Shown here: one piece after another, positions 1 through 7,649 of the stretch
Layout: the number at the start of each line of letters is the position of its first letter
Numbering within the stretch: the stretch's first letter is position 1
DNA from: Roseibium polysiphoniae
Lineage (GTDB): Bacteria; Pseudomonadota; Alphaproteobacteria; Rhizobiales; Stappiaceae
Direction: 5' to 3'
DNA length: 64,000 bases
Assembly (NCBI RefSeq): GCF_014842925.1
Contig: NZ_JACYXJ010000006.1
Location: 434,001-498,000, forward strand
Notes under the pieces: generated by a model
What the model saw: the letters and a program-made list of their open reading frames with translations, nothing else
Database searches by the model: none
Told to the model about the DNA's origin: nothing
Translations under genes and position numbers: made by a program

Positions 1-734
1 CCGCGCAGATGGAGATCAACCTGCGTCACGGTGCGCCTCTGGAGCTTGCCGATCAGGTTTTCCTGTTCAAGCGGACCATCCGGGAAGCCGCGCTGCGCCA
101 CGACATGTATGCCACATTCATGTCCAAACCCATGTCAAACCAGCCTGGTTCCGCCATGCATATTCACCAATCCGTGGTCGATAGCGAAACTGGGCAGAAC
201 ATTTTTTCCGGGCCAGACGGCGAGGAGACGCCGGAGTTCCTGTCCTTCATCGCCGGTCATCAAGCCTACCTGCCTTACGTCACCTGCGTCATGGCTCCTT
301 TCGTGAACTCCTACAGGCGCTTTGCCCGGAACTCGACGTCGCCGGTGAATGTCTATTGGGGCTATGACAATCGCACTGTCGGCTTACGCGTACCGTATTC
401 ATCGCCTCAGGCCCGACGGCTGGAGAACCGCGTGCCTGGTTCGGATGCCAATCCCTACCTGGCAATCGCCGCGTCTCTCGCCTGCGGATACCTTGGCATG
501 ATGAAGGGCCTCAAGCCGGATGCCCCCCAATCTGTGGATTGCAGCGATCTTCTAAAGTCCCTGCCGCGGGGCCTGACGGAAGCCGTCAACCTGTTTGAAA
601 ACAGCGAAGAAATCATCGAGATCTTCGGCGAAACCTTTGTCGCGACCTACCGCGCGATCAAGCAGGAAGAGTTCGAGACCTTCATGTCCGTGATTAGCCC
701 TTGGGAACGGGAATATCTGCTGCTCAACGTTTAA
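1..734 (+). CDS. Glutamine synthetase-family ligase, 3' part (gamma-glutamylpolyamine synthetase-like)
   Basis: The reading frame is open from the window edge, so the N-terminus and true start lie outside. The visible 240-odd residues are the C-terminal catalytic barrel of the GS family: an ATFMSKP stretch, the GSAMHIHQS metal/ATP loop, NSYRRF, and NRTVGLRVP followed by ENRVPGSDANPYLA. These mark an ATP-dependent gamma-glutamyl ligase. The next gene, 42 bp downstream on the same strand, is an omega-amino acid/polyamine aminotransferase, so a PuuA/SpuI-like gamma-glutamylputrescine synthetase in polyamine use is more likely than the housekeeping glutamine synthetase. The substrate is inferred; the family is clear. 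Confidence 0.85.
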   Translation, partial: AQMEINLRHGAPLELADQVFLFKRTIREAALRHDMYATFMSKPMSNQPGSAMHIHQSVVDSETGQNIFSGPDGEETPEFLSFIAGHQAYLPYVTCVMAPFVNSYRRFARNSTSPVNVYWGYDNRTVGLRVPYSSPQARRLENRVPGSDANPYLAIAASLACGYLGMMKGLKPDAPQSVDCSDLLKSLPRGLTEAVNLFENSEEIIEIFGETFVATYRAIKQEEFETFMSVISPWEREYLLLNV

Positions 735-776
735 AGCGCGCCTTCGCGCCAGTCTGTCGCCTACCGGAGTACCCCA

Positions 777-2168
777 ATGTCGGCCGTATCCAACATCTAT
801 CCGACCGCAGCCCTTCAGGCTGTGGACGCTGCCCACCACATTCATCCTTTCACCGACACAAAGGCATTGAATGAGGAAGGCACGCGGATCATCACTCACG
901 CAGACGGCGTCTGGCTGACCGATTCCAACGGCAACCGGATCCTGGACGGCATGGCGGGGCTTTGGTGTGTGCAAGTCGGTCATGGCCGGCAAGAAATAGC
1001 TGATGCCGTGCACAAGCAGATGAGCGAACTCAGCTACTACAATACGTTTTTCAAAACCTCGCACCCGCCTGTGATTGCCCTTTCGGAGAAACTGGCAGAA
1101 CTCGCACCCGCACATATGAACCGGGTGTTTTACTGTTCCTCAGGCTCTGAAGCCAATGACACCGTCTTCCGGATGGTCCGCCACTATTGGGACCAGATGG
1201 GACAACCGGACAAGAAGGTCATCATCGGTCGTTGGAACGGCTATCACGGCTCGACGCTTGCTGGAACCAGCCTAGGCGGCATGAAGGGCATGCACGAACA
1301 AGGTGACCTTCCGGTCCCCGGCGTGCGCCACATTGACCAGCCCTATTGGTATGGCGAAGGTGGAGACATGAGCCCGGAAGACTTCGGGATCCATGTGGCA
1401 CGCACACTCGAAAAAGCCATCGATGAAATAGGCGAAGACAAGGTCGCAGCCTTCATCGCAGAGCCAATCCAGGGAGCTGGCGGCGTCATCATCCCGCCGG
1501 AAACCTACTGGCCGGAAGTAAAGCGCATTCTCTCGGAGCGCAACATTCTGTTCGTCGCCGATGAAGTGATCTGTGGCTTTGGTCGCCTCGGCACCTGGTT
1601 CGGCTCAGACTACTATGGCCTTGAGCCCGATCTCATGCCGATCGCCAAAGGGCTCACCTCAGGTTATCTGCCGATGGGCGGCGTCATGGTCTCGGACCGG
1701 GTTGCCGAAGGTCTGATCAACAAGGGCGGAGAATTCTATCACGGCTACACCTACTCCGGGCACCCCGCCTGCGCTGCCGCAGCCCTTGCCAACCTGGAAA
1801 TCATCCAACGAGAGAAACTCGTTGAACGCGTCCGCGATGACATCGGGCCGTACCTGCAAAAGAGCTGGACGGCGCTGGGGGATCATCCGCTGGTTGGCGA
1901 AGCCCGCATGACTGGACTGATGGGTGCGATGGAACTCGTTCCTGAAAAAGGTAATCGCCAAAAAGCCTTCGCGGACAAGGGATCTGTCGGCACGCTTTGC
2001 CGCGACATTTCCTTCCAGAACGGCATGGTCATGCGCGCTGTCGGCGACAGCATGATCATCTCGCCTCCACTTGTGCTTTCTCATGAAGAAGCTGATCAGT
2101 TGGTGACCATTGCCCGCAAGACCCTGGATGAAACCTATACAGAGCTGAAGCGCATCGGGACGCTCTAA
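777..2168 (+). CDS. Class III PLP aminotransferase (omega-amino acid/putrescine-pyruvate type)
   Basis: 463 residues, the usual length for class III (fold type I) aminotransferases. Visible motifs are YCSSGSEANDT (phosphate-binding loop), YHGST, the FVADEVICGFGRLG block carrying the PLP-pyridine Asp, and PIAKGLTSGY with the Schiff-base Lys. The family moves an amino group from a terminal diamine, beta-alanine or GABA-like donor to pyruvate or 2-oxoglutarate. It follows the GS-like ligase by 42 bp in an apparent operon, which fits putrescine or other polyamine breakdown (SpuC-like). The exact donor cannot be read from sequence. A strong hairpin follows at 2185-2211. Confidence 0.9.
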   Translation: MSAVSNIYPTAALQAVDAAHHIHPFTDTKALNEEGTRIITHADGVWLTDSNGNRILDGMAGLWCVQVGHGRQEIADAVHKQMSELSYYNTFFKTSHPPVIALSEKLAELAPAHMNRVFYCSSGSEANDTVFRMVRHYWDQMGQPDKKVIIGRWNGYHGSTLAGTSLGGMKGMHEQGDLPVPGVRHIDQPYWYGEGGDMSPEDFGIHVARTLEKAIDEIGEDKVAAFIAEPIQGAGGVIIPPETYWPEVKRILSERNILFVADEVICGFGRLGTWFGSDYYGLEPDLMPIAKGLTSGYLPMGGVMVSDRVAEGLINKGGEFYHGYTYSGHPACAAAALANLEIIQREKLVERVRDDIGPYLQKSWTALGDHPLVGEARMTGLMGAMELVPEKGNRQKAFADKGSVGTLCRDISFQNGMVMRAVGDSMIISPPLVLSHEEADQLVTIARKTLDETYTELKRIGTL

Positions 2169-2184
2169 AGCATCTGAACCCAAC

Positions 2185-2211
2185 GAAAGAGCGGGCCAGT
2201 CCCGCTCTTTC
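2185..2211. terminator. Bidirectional intrinsic terminator
   Basis: Perfect 11-bp inverted repeat GAAAGAGCGGG / CCCGCTCTTTC with a 5-nt loop, lying between the convergent aminotransferase (ends 2168) and LysR gene (ends 2216). The A-rich left arm and T-rich right arm supply weak U-tracts in both directions. Confidence 0.75.
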
Positions 2212-2215
2212 TGCT

Positions 2216-3103
2216 TCAATCAGACGTCTCGCCATTTTCTTCGAGATTTCGCTGCAGCCAGTTTCGAAACACATGCATGAGTGGCGTTTCTTGTCGCGAT
2301 TTCAGCCAGGTGAGCCAATAGCTCCCCAAAGTCACGTCTTGCGGAAATGGCCGCGCGATCTGCCCGGACTCCAGCTCACTTTCAAACATGGATACCGGGA
2401 CAAGCCCGACTCCGGCACCTTGAGCAGCGGCACCGGCCATGGCGATTGACGAGTCGAACATCCATCCGCGAACAGGGGGCAGAGGCACGCCGGCCGCCAG
2501 GAACCATTGGTTCCACTCGTTGACCCTGTAGGATCTCAGCAGCGTTTCATTGAGAAGGTCTGCCGGTCGCGCCAGACGATCCGCGATCTGCGGCGCGCAA
2601 ACCGGCGAGAACGGCGCCGCCATAAGATGTACGGCATTGGTTCCGTGCCACGCGCCATCGCCGAAACGGATGAAGTAGTCCAGACCATCTTCCATCAGAT
2701 CGGCCCTGTTGTTATTGGTCTTCAGCCGCAAATCCACTCCGGGATGTCGCTCAGCAAAGTCGTCCAGACGTCGGATCAGCCAGCCGTTTGCGAATGTCGA
2801 GACGGTTCCGACAGTCAGCACCTCCTTGAAGTTGCCATCTTCAAATCGGCTTAAGGTGGCGCTCAACCGGCGGAAGGCATCGCTGAGGACCGGCAACAAG
2901 GTTTGCCCCTCATCGGTGAGAGCCACACCGCGAGGAAGACGCTCAAACAGGGAGATGCCAAGCAGCGCTTCCAGCGCTTTGACCTGATGACTGACCGCTG
3001 TTTGCGAAACGCGCAGCTCCAGCCCGGCCTTAGTGAAACTGCCAAGTCGCGCTGACGCCTCGAAGGCCCTGAGGGCATTGAGAGGAAGCCGTGAGATCTC
3101 CAT
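2216..3103 (-). CDS. LysR-family regulator, AmpR/GcvA-like
   Basis: 295 residues from the ATG at 3103; an upstream in-frame extension lacks family similarity. The N-terminus LPLNALRAFEASARLGSF and the following SQTAVSHQVKALE helix are the typical AmpR/GcvA winged HTH. The rest is the two-lobed LysR effector domain. It is transcribed away from a class A beta-lactamase starting near 3257, the classic ampR-bla arrangement, so it probably controls that gene in response to cell-wall fragments. An inverted repeat GTTTTT-N15-AAAAAC at 3125-3151 between the two genes is a possible binding site. A GcvA-like regulator of the aminotransferase operon is the alternative. Confidence 0.88.
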   Translation of the reverse strand: MEISRLPLNALRAFEASARLGSFTKAGLELRVSQTAVSHQVKALEALLGISLFERLPRGVALTDEGQTLLPVLSDAFRRLSATLSRFEDGNFKEVLTVGTVSTFANGWLIRRLDDFAERHPGVDLRLKTNNNRADLMEDGLDYFIRFGDGAWHGTNAVHLMAAPFSPVCAPQIADRLARPADLLNETLLRSYRVNEWNQWFLAAGVPLPPVRGWMFDSSIAMAGAAAQGAGVGLVPVSMFESELESGQIARPFPQDVTLGSYWLTWLKSRQETPLMHVFRNWLQRNLEENGETSD

Positions 3104-3124
3104 GAGGCACACCTTTTTGACCAA

Positions 3125-3151
3125 GTTTTTTTCATGGCTAACCCCAAAAAC
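3125..3151. promoter_or_regulatory. Possible LysR-type operator
   Basis: Inverted repeat GTTTTT-N15-AAAAAC in the 153-bp divergent region between the LysR regulator and the beta-lactamase. Spacing and symmetry fit a LysR-type site. It is AT-rich and could be chance. Confidence 0.35.
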
Positions 3152-3256
3152 TATCTCTTGTCCATGGGGTCGTTTCACGGCATCGTCCGCCTGCCTCGGA
3201 GGATACGGACCGTTCTTCGAGGACAAGGTCCACGTCTTCAACGCATTATCAGCTCA

Positions 3257-4177
3257 ATGGAACGTGACATGCGCCCCCTGAAACAGATGACTTTTACGCA
3301 GTTTGCTCTGCCCCTAGCCGCAACCTTGTCGATCGCAACATCGACTCTTCTCCCAGTTTCCTCAGATGCGGCCGGGTTTGATCCGCAACCGATCATTCAA
3401 CAGGCTATCGAAATCGAGAAGCGTCACGACGCCCGGATTGGTATCGCCGTTCTGGATGACGAAACCGGAACCGCCTGGAGCTACAAAGGCGATGTTCGTT
3501 TCCCGCTTAACAGCACGTTCAAAGCTTTTGCTTGCGCAGCTCTTCTCGCTCAAGTCGACGATGGCACAACGGATCCAAACAAAAGCGTCCAAATCAAACG
3601 CGCTGACATTGCACCCTATTCACCCGTGACCAAAAAGCAGATCGGCAAAACGATGACCTACCTGGGTCTCTGCAATGCAGCCGTCACGATCAGCGACAAC
3701 ACCGCCGCCAATTACATCCTGAAAGAGATCGGTGGGCCCGCCGGCCTGAGCGCCTTCTTGAGGAAACTTGGCGATACGGAAACCCGCCTGGATCGATGGG
3801 AGCCCGAGCTAAACAACGTCCCCGCCGGTGAGCTTCGCGACACAACGACGCCACTTGCTGCCGCAACGACGCTGAAAACACTGCTGCTTGGTGGCCCGCT
3901 CTCCGCCAACTCCCGCAAGCAGCTCACGGACTGGCTGGTCGCGAACAAGGTCGGAGATACGCTGTTACGTGCTGGACTACCCCAACGCTGGAAAATTGGC
4001 GACAAGACCGGTGCGGATGCCAAAAAGTCGCGAGGAGATATCGCCGTTATCTGGCCTCGACCGGATCGTGCCGTCTTTGTCGCGGTATACCTTGATGAGG
4101 CCCATGTCGAAATGAGCAGTCGCAATGCCGCCATCGCGGAAATCGGCCGGGCGCTCACGAAAGCCTTGGCGCCATAA
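3257..4177 (+). CDS. Class A serine beta-lactamase
   Basis: 306 residues from the ATG at 3257 (ATG 3269 or 3287 are alternatives; no strong Shine-Dalgarno decides). A hydrophobic signal peptide runs to about SSDAAG, giving a periplasmic enzyme. All class A motifs are present: S86-T-F-K89 (nucleophile and Lys), S146-D-N148, an omega-loop WEPELN with the general-base Glu, and K250-T-G252. It would hydrolyse beta-lactams and should be active. The divergent AmpR-like regulator suggests inducible expression. The subclass and spectrum cannot be read by eye. Confidence 0.93.
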   Translation: MERDMRPLKQMTFTQFALPLAATLSIATSTLLPVSSDAAGFDPQPIIQQAIEIEKRHDARIGIAVLDDETGTAWSYKGDVRFPLNSTFKAFACAALLAQVDDGTTDPNKSVQIKRADIAPYSPVTKKQIGKTMTYLGLCNAAVTISDNTAANYILKEIGGPAGLSAFLRKLGDTETRLDRWEPELNNVPAGELRDTTTPLAAATTLKTLLLGGPLSANSRKQLTDWLVANKVGDTLLRAGLPQRWKIGDKTGADAKKSRGDIAVIWPRPDRAVFVAVYLDEAHVEMSSRNAAIAEIGRALTKALAP

Positions 4178-4185
4178 ATACAAAA

Positions 4186-4208
4186 AGCCGAGGGGCATCC
4201 CCTCGGCT
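4186..4208. terminator. Intrinsic terminator of the cys operon (bidirectional hairpin)
   Basis: Perfect 10-bp inverted repeat AGCCGAGGGG-cat-CCCCTCGGCT. On the minus strand it is followed by TTTTTG, making it a good terminator for the sulfur operon ending at 4238. On the plus strand it follows the beta-lactamase gene with only a weak T-tract. Confidence 0.8.
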
Positions 4209-4237
4209 CTCCAATATCTTCTTTTCGGCAAATTATG

Positions 4238-4771
4238 TCACTCAGCGGCCTGGGATACTTCACGCAATGACTGGCGCGCCCAGGGCCGGGTGCCGGCGGG
4301 CACTTCCTCGACGGTCCCGACCGGCTGCAGATATTTGGTAACCTCCGGCCATTCTCCGTCAGCCAGTGCCTTCAGGACTTCCGGCTTGGTGATCTGGAAG
4401 CTCGAAACGCCGCAGCGCCGCATCAATGGCACCTGATCCAGGATGTAGTCGCCGATCGCGCGGATATCACCGGTGTAGCCCATTTGCTCGCGCAGAATAC
4501 GTGCCGCCGAAAATCCGCGGCCATCGGTGAACTTGGGAAACTCGACGGCAATATGCGCAAGACTACCGAGATGGTCTTTCAGCTTCTCGACCTCGTCACC
4601 AGCTCCAACCAGAACAGCGATCCGACCACCTGCGCTCGCAAACGTCTCTGCGTCCGATAGAAAGCGCTCAAAAGGCACCAGGAGGTTGCCTTCATTCGGC
4701 TTAACATCCTCGGCCTCGAGCGTACGCCAGTCCTCATCAAAAAACTGGCCGTTGGAAAAGATCTTCGTCAT
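4238..4771 (-). CDS. DUF934 protein, sulfite-reduction associated
   Basis: 177 residues from the ATG at 4771 (start MTKIFSNGQFFDEDW); the frame is open further upstream but without family-like sequence. It has the DUF934 hallmark order: a WR..E segment, LLVPFERFL, a FPKFTDGRGFS motif near the middle, ARILREQ, and RCGVSSF near the end. The family is found next to sulfite reductase genes and has no proven biochemical role. It is last in the cysG-DUF2849-cysI-cysH-DUF934 operon, 94 bp after cysH. A supporting role in sulfite reduction or electron supply is inference. Confidence 0.87.
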   Translation of the reverse strand: MTKIFSNGQFFDEDWRTLEAEDVKPNEGNLLVPFERFLSDAETFASAGGRIAVLVGAGDEVEKLKDHLGSLAHIAVEFPKFTDGRGFSAARILREQMGYTGDIRAIGDYILDQVPLMRRCGVSSFQITKPEVLKALADGEWPEVTKYLQPVGTVEEVPAGTRPWARQSLREVSQAAE

Positions 4772-4865
4772 GTCCGTTTCGCGTCCTTCAATTCCCGGAT
4801 CACTTTGGTCCGGGGTTCGCGTCATCCCCTGCATTCCGGTGACATAAAGTTCACCGGAACCAACC

Positions 4866-5627
4866 TCAAATTCCGCTGCCGTCAAGTTCTCTTCCGTGGC
4901 TCGGCAGGTGAATGCCACACTCGATCTTTTCCTGTCCACGCCAGCGCCCGGCACGTGCGTCCTCGCCCGGCTTCACTTTGCTCGTACACGGCAGGCATCC
5001 GATGGACGGATAGCCCTTGGCCACGAGTGGATGCGGTGGCAGGTCATGCGCCCTAGCATAGGCCAGAATATCGGCAGCGTCCCACTCAGCCAGCGGGTTG
5101 ATCTTCACACGGCCATCTTCCACCTCAAAAAATGGCAGGCTCGCGCGGGTAGAACTCTGAAACCGCTTTCGGCCCGAGATCCAGGCGCCATAGCCTTTCA
5201 ACGCCTGCGCCAGCGGCAGCACCTTTCGGACGTGGCAACAGGCATCCGTGTCGCTCATCCAGAGCATTCCGCCTGGATCGACTTCACTCAGGTCGCTCGT
5301 TTCCGGCGTCTGGGAGATTACATTTGTCAGACCCAGACTTTCCACGAGCTCGTCACGATAGCGCCGCGTGTCGGGAAACAGCTTGCCGGTATCAACCATG
5401 ATCACAGGCGTCGAGGGATCAACCTCGGCAACCATGTGCAGCAGCACCGCGGAGTCAGCGCCGAAGCTGGAGACCATGGCGATGTCACCAATGAACTGGT
5501 GCCTGATAGCCGCTCGCAGCATCTCCTGTGCGTTGGAGTCTGCAAACTGCCCGTTCAAGGCTGCCACTTCGGCCTGAAGACCCAGTTCGGGATCAACGCC
5601 TATGCTAAATGTCTCATGCAGTGCCAT
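4866..5627 (-). CDS. cysH: Phosphoadenylyl/adenylyl-sulfate reductase (4Fe-4S type)
   Basis: 253 residues from ATG 5627, preceded by a strong AAGGAGG. The PAPS-reductase fold is shown by MVSSFGADSAVLLHM (PP-loop SFGxDS) and VDTGKLFPDT. It carries the paired cysteines DACCHVRK and GCLPC that hold a [4Fe-4S] cluster, plus the C-terminal ECGIH catalytic Cys. Cluster-bearing members reduce adenylyl sulfate (APS), so this is likely the assimilatory APS-reductase type despite the cysH name. The start overlaps the end of cysI by 14 bp, implying translational coupling. It supplies sulfite to CysI. Confidence 0.93.
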   Translation of the reverse strand: MALHETFSIGVDPELGLQAEVAALNGQFADSNAQEMLRAAIRHQFIGDIAMVSSFGADSAVLLHMVAEVDPSTPVIMVDTGKLFPDTRRYRDELVESLGLTNVISQTPETSDLSEVDPGGMLWMSDTDACCHVRKVLPLAQALKGYGAWISGRKRFQSSTRASLPFFEVEDGRVKINPLAEWDAADILAYARAHDLPPHPLVAKGYPSIGCLPCTSKVKPGEDARAGRWRGQEKIECGIHLPSHGRELDGSGI

Positions 5628-7272
5628 AGAGGGCCTCCTTGAAAGGCGCCTCCCCGATCCGGCGATATGCCTCCAGGAAGGTTTCTTCCTTGGCCGTCCG
5701 CAGACCAAGATAGGTGTCGACGAGTTTCTCAATCGCATCGACGACCTCTTCAGACGAGAAACCCCTTCCGACGATCTCTCCGATGGACGAGTTCTCGTTG
5801 GCGGAACCACCGAGTGTGATCTGATAGAATTCCTCGCCCTTCTTCTCCAGGCCGAGAATACCGATGTGACCAACGTGATGATGGCCGCAGGCATTGATAC
5901 AGCCTGAGATCTTGATCTTCAGCTCGCCGATCTCGGCCTGCCTGTCCGGACCGCCGAAGCGTTCGGAAATCCGTTGCGCAACGGGGATGGAGCGCGCTGT
6001 CGCGAGCGCACAGTAGTCCATGCCAGGACACGCAATGATGTCAGTGATCAGGCCGGAATTGCCCTCTGCCATGCCATTTACGACCAAGTCATCGAACAAC
6101 GCTGGCAGATCGGCGATCTTCACGTGCGGCAGGATGACATTCTGCTCATGGCTGATGCGGATCTCATCGTGAGCATAGCGCTCGGCCAGATCCGCCATGA
6201 CGTCCATCTGTGCATCAGAAGCATCGCCAGGAATGCCACCAATTGGCTTCATGGAGATTGTCACGCTGGTGTGGCCTGGTACGCGGTGCGCGTTCAAATT
6301 ATGCGCCACGAACTGGGCAAATGCGGGATCGCTTGCCTTGCGGGCCTCTACAGCCGCGTCATCGACGGCCAACACTTCCAAAGGAGGCGGTGCGAAATAG
6401 GCCTCAATGCGCCGGACTTCCTCGTCGGGCAAGCGCAAGACGCCATAGCGGATCTTTTCAAACTCGGCTTCGATGTCAGCCTTCAGCTCTTCCAGTCCGG
6501 TTTCATGAACCAGAATCTTGATGCGTGCCTTATATTTGTTATCGCGCCGGCCGTACCGATTGTAGACGCGCAAGATCGCTTCGGAATAGGCGAGGAGATC
6601 CTCCTCCGGCAGGAAATCGCGCACCTTGCGGCCGATCATCGGCGTACGCCCCAGGCCGCCTCCGACGAACACGACGAAACCGATGTTGCCGTCTTCCCCA
6701 CGCGCCAGCTGAAGGCCGATGTCATGCACCTGAACAGCCGCGCGGTCATGCGGTGCCCCGGTGATAGCGATCTTGAACTTGCGCGGCAGGAACGAAAATT
6801 CCGGGTGAAGAGACGACCACTGGCGCAAAATTTCTGCATAGGGCCGCGGATCGGCGATCTCGTCTGCAGCAGCTCCTGCGAAATGATCCGCGGTCACATT
6901 GCGGATGCAGTTGCCTGAGGTCTGGATGGCGTGCATCTCGACTTCCGCCAGCTCTTCGAGAATGGCAGGAGTGTCTTCCAGCTTCGGCCAGTTGAACTGA
7001 ATGTTCTGCCGGGTGGTGAAGTGCCCATAGCCACGATCGTAGGTGCGCGCGATGTGCGCCAGTTTGCGCATCTGCCGACCGTTCAACGTGCCATAGGGGA
7101 TTGCCACCCTCAGCATATAAGCGTGGAGCTGCAGATAAAGGCCATTCATCAGCCGGAGTGGTTTGAACTCTTCTTCAGTCAATTCACCGGCCAGACGGCG
7201 GCGAACCTGATCCTTGAACTGTTCCGTGCGCTGGGTGACGAACCCATGGTCAAATTCATCGTAGCGGTACAT
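5614..7272 (-). CDS. cysI: Sulfite (nitrite) reductase hemoprotein subunit
   Basis: 552 residues from ATG 7272, preceded by GGAGAG; an in-frame ATG at 7284 is less well placed. It belongs to the siroheme/[4Fe-4S] sulfite/nitrite reductase family. The four cluster cysteines sit in CPGMDYC and GCINACGHHHVGHIG. The duplicated ferredoxin-like half-domains are visible (RLMNGLYLQ and TGAPHDRAAVQVHD regions). It reduces sulfite to sulfide with six electrons. No cysJ flavoprotein lies in the operon, so ferredoxin or another donor is likely. It sits between DUF2849 and cysH, downstream of cysG, which makes its siroheme. Confidence 0.92.
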   Translation of the reverse strand: MYRYDEFDHGFVTQRTEQFKDQVRRRLAGELTEEEFKPLRLMNGLYLQLHAYMLRVAIPYGTLNGRQMRKLAHIARTYDRGYGHFTTRQNIQFNWPKLEDTPAILEELAEVEMHAIQTSGNCIRNVTADHFAGAAADEIADPRPYAEILRQWSSLHPEFSFLPRKFKIAITGAPHDRAAVQVHDIGLQLARGEDGNIGFVVFVGGGLGRTPMIGRKVRDFLPEEDLLAYSEAILRVYNRYGRRDNKYKARIKILVHETGLEELKADIEAEFEKIRYGVLRLPDEEVRRIEAYFAPPPLEVLAVDDAAVEARKASDPAFAQFVAHNLNAHRVPGHTSVTISMKPIGGIPGDASDAQMDVMADLAERYAHDEIRISHEQNVILPHVKIADLPALFDDLVVNGMAEGNSGLITDIIACPGMDYCALATARSIPVAQRISERFGGPDRQAEIGELKIKISGCINACGHHHVGHIGILGLEKKGEEFYQITLGGSANENSSIGEIVGRGFSSEEVVDAIEKLVDTYLGLRTAKEETFLEAYRRIGEAPFKEALYGTA

Positions 7273-7338
7273 GTCTCTCTCCATCAGGGCGCAGCCAGTC
7301 TTTCAGGCGCAGCCCCTCCTCAGTCAGTCGTTCGGCGA

Positions 7339-7638
7339 TCAGACGGCAGAAACGCGCGCCTGTTTGCCAAGTTCAGGGTGTGTGGTCGGACCGGCTGCCC
7401 GGATCATCTCGCGCAGACGAACGGGGACGATCCGTCCTTCGTCCTGAGTGACATCCATTGCGTAGGCCTCGACGACTTCGCGGTCCGCGATGGACTGCGC
7501 GGCCAGCTCCAGCGCTTTTGCCACCTCGTCTTTGCCTTCCAGAACATGGGCCAGCGAAAGAAGCTCGACCCAGGCACCATCTGCGCCCTGCCAGACAACT
7601 TCTCCGTCAAGCAAACGATTTGCGGTAACGACTTTCAT
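7339..7638 (-). CDS. DUF2849 protein
   Basis: 99 residues, starting MKVVTANRLLDGEVVW. This is the small DUF2849 family found between siroheme synthase and sulfite reductase genes in Alphaproteobacteria. It has no signal peptide, membrane segment or cysteine, so it is probably a soluble cytoplasmic accessory protein. The function is unknown. Its fixed place 11 bp after cysG and 66 bp before cysI suggests a link to siroheme handling or CysI maturation. Confidence 0.88.
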   Translation of the reverse strand: MKVVTANRLLDGEVVWQGADGAWVELLSLAHVLEGKDEVAKALELAAQSIADREVVEAYAMDVTQDEGRIVPVRLREMIRAAGPTTHPELGKQARVSAV

Positions 7639-7649
7639 TGCCTCTCTCC

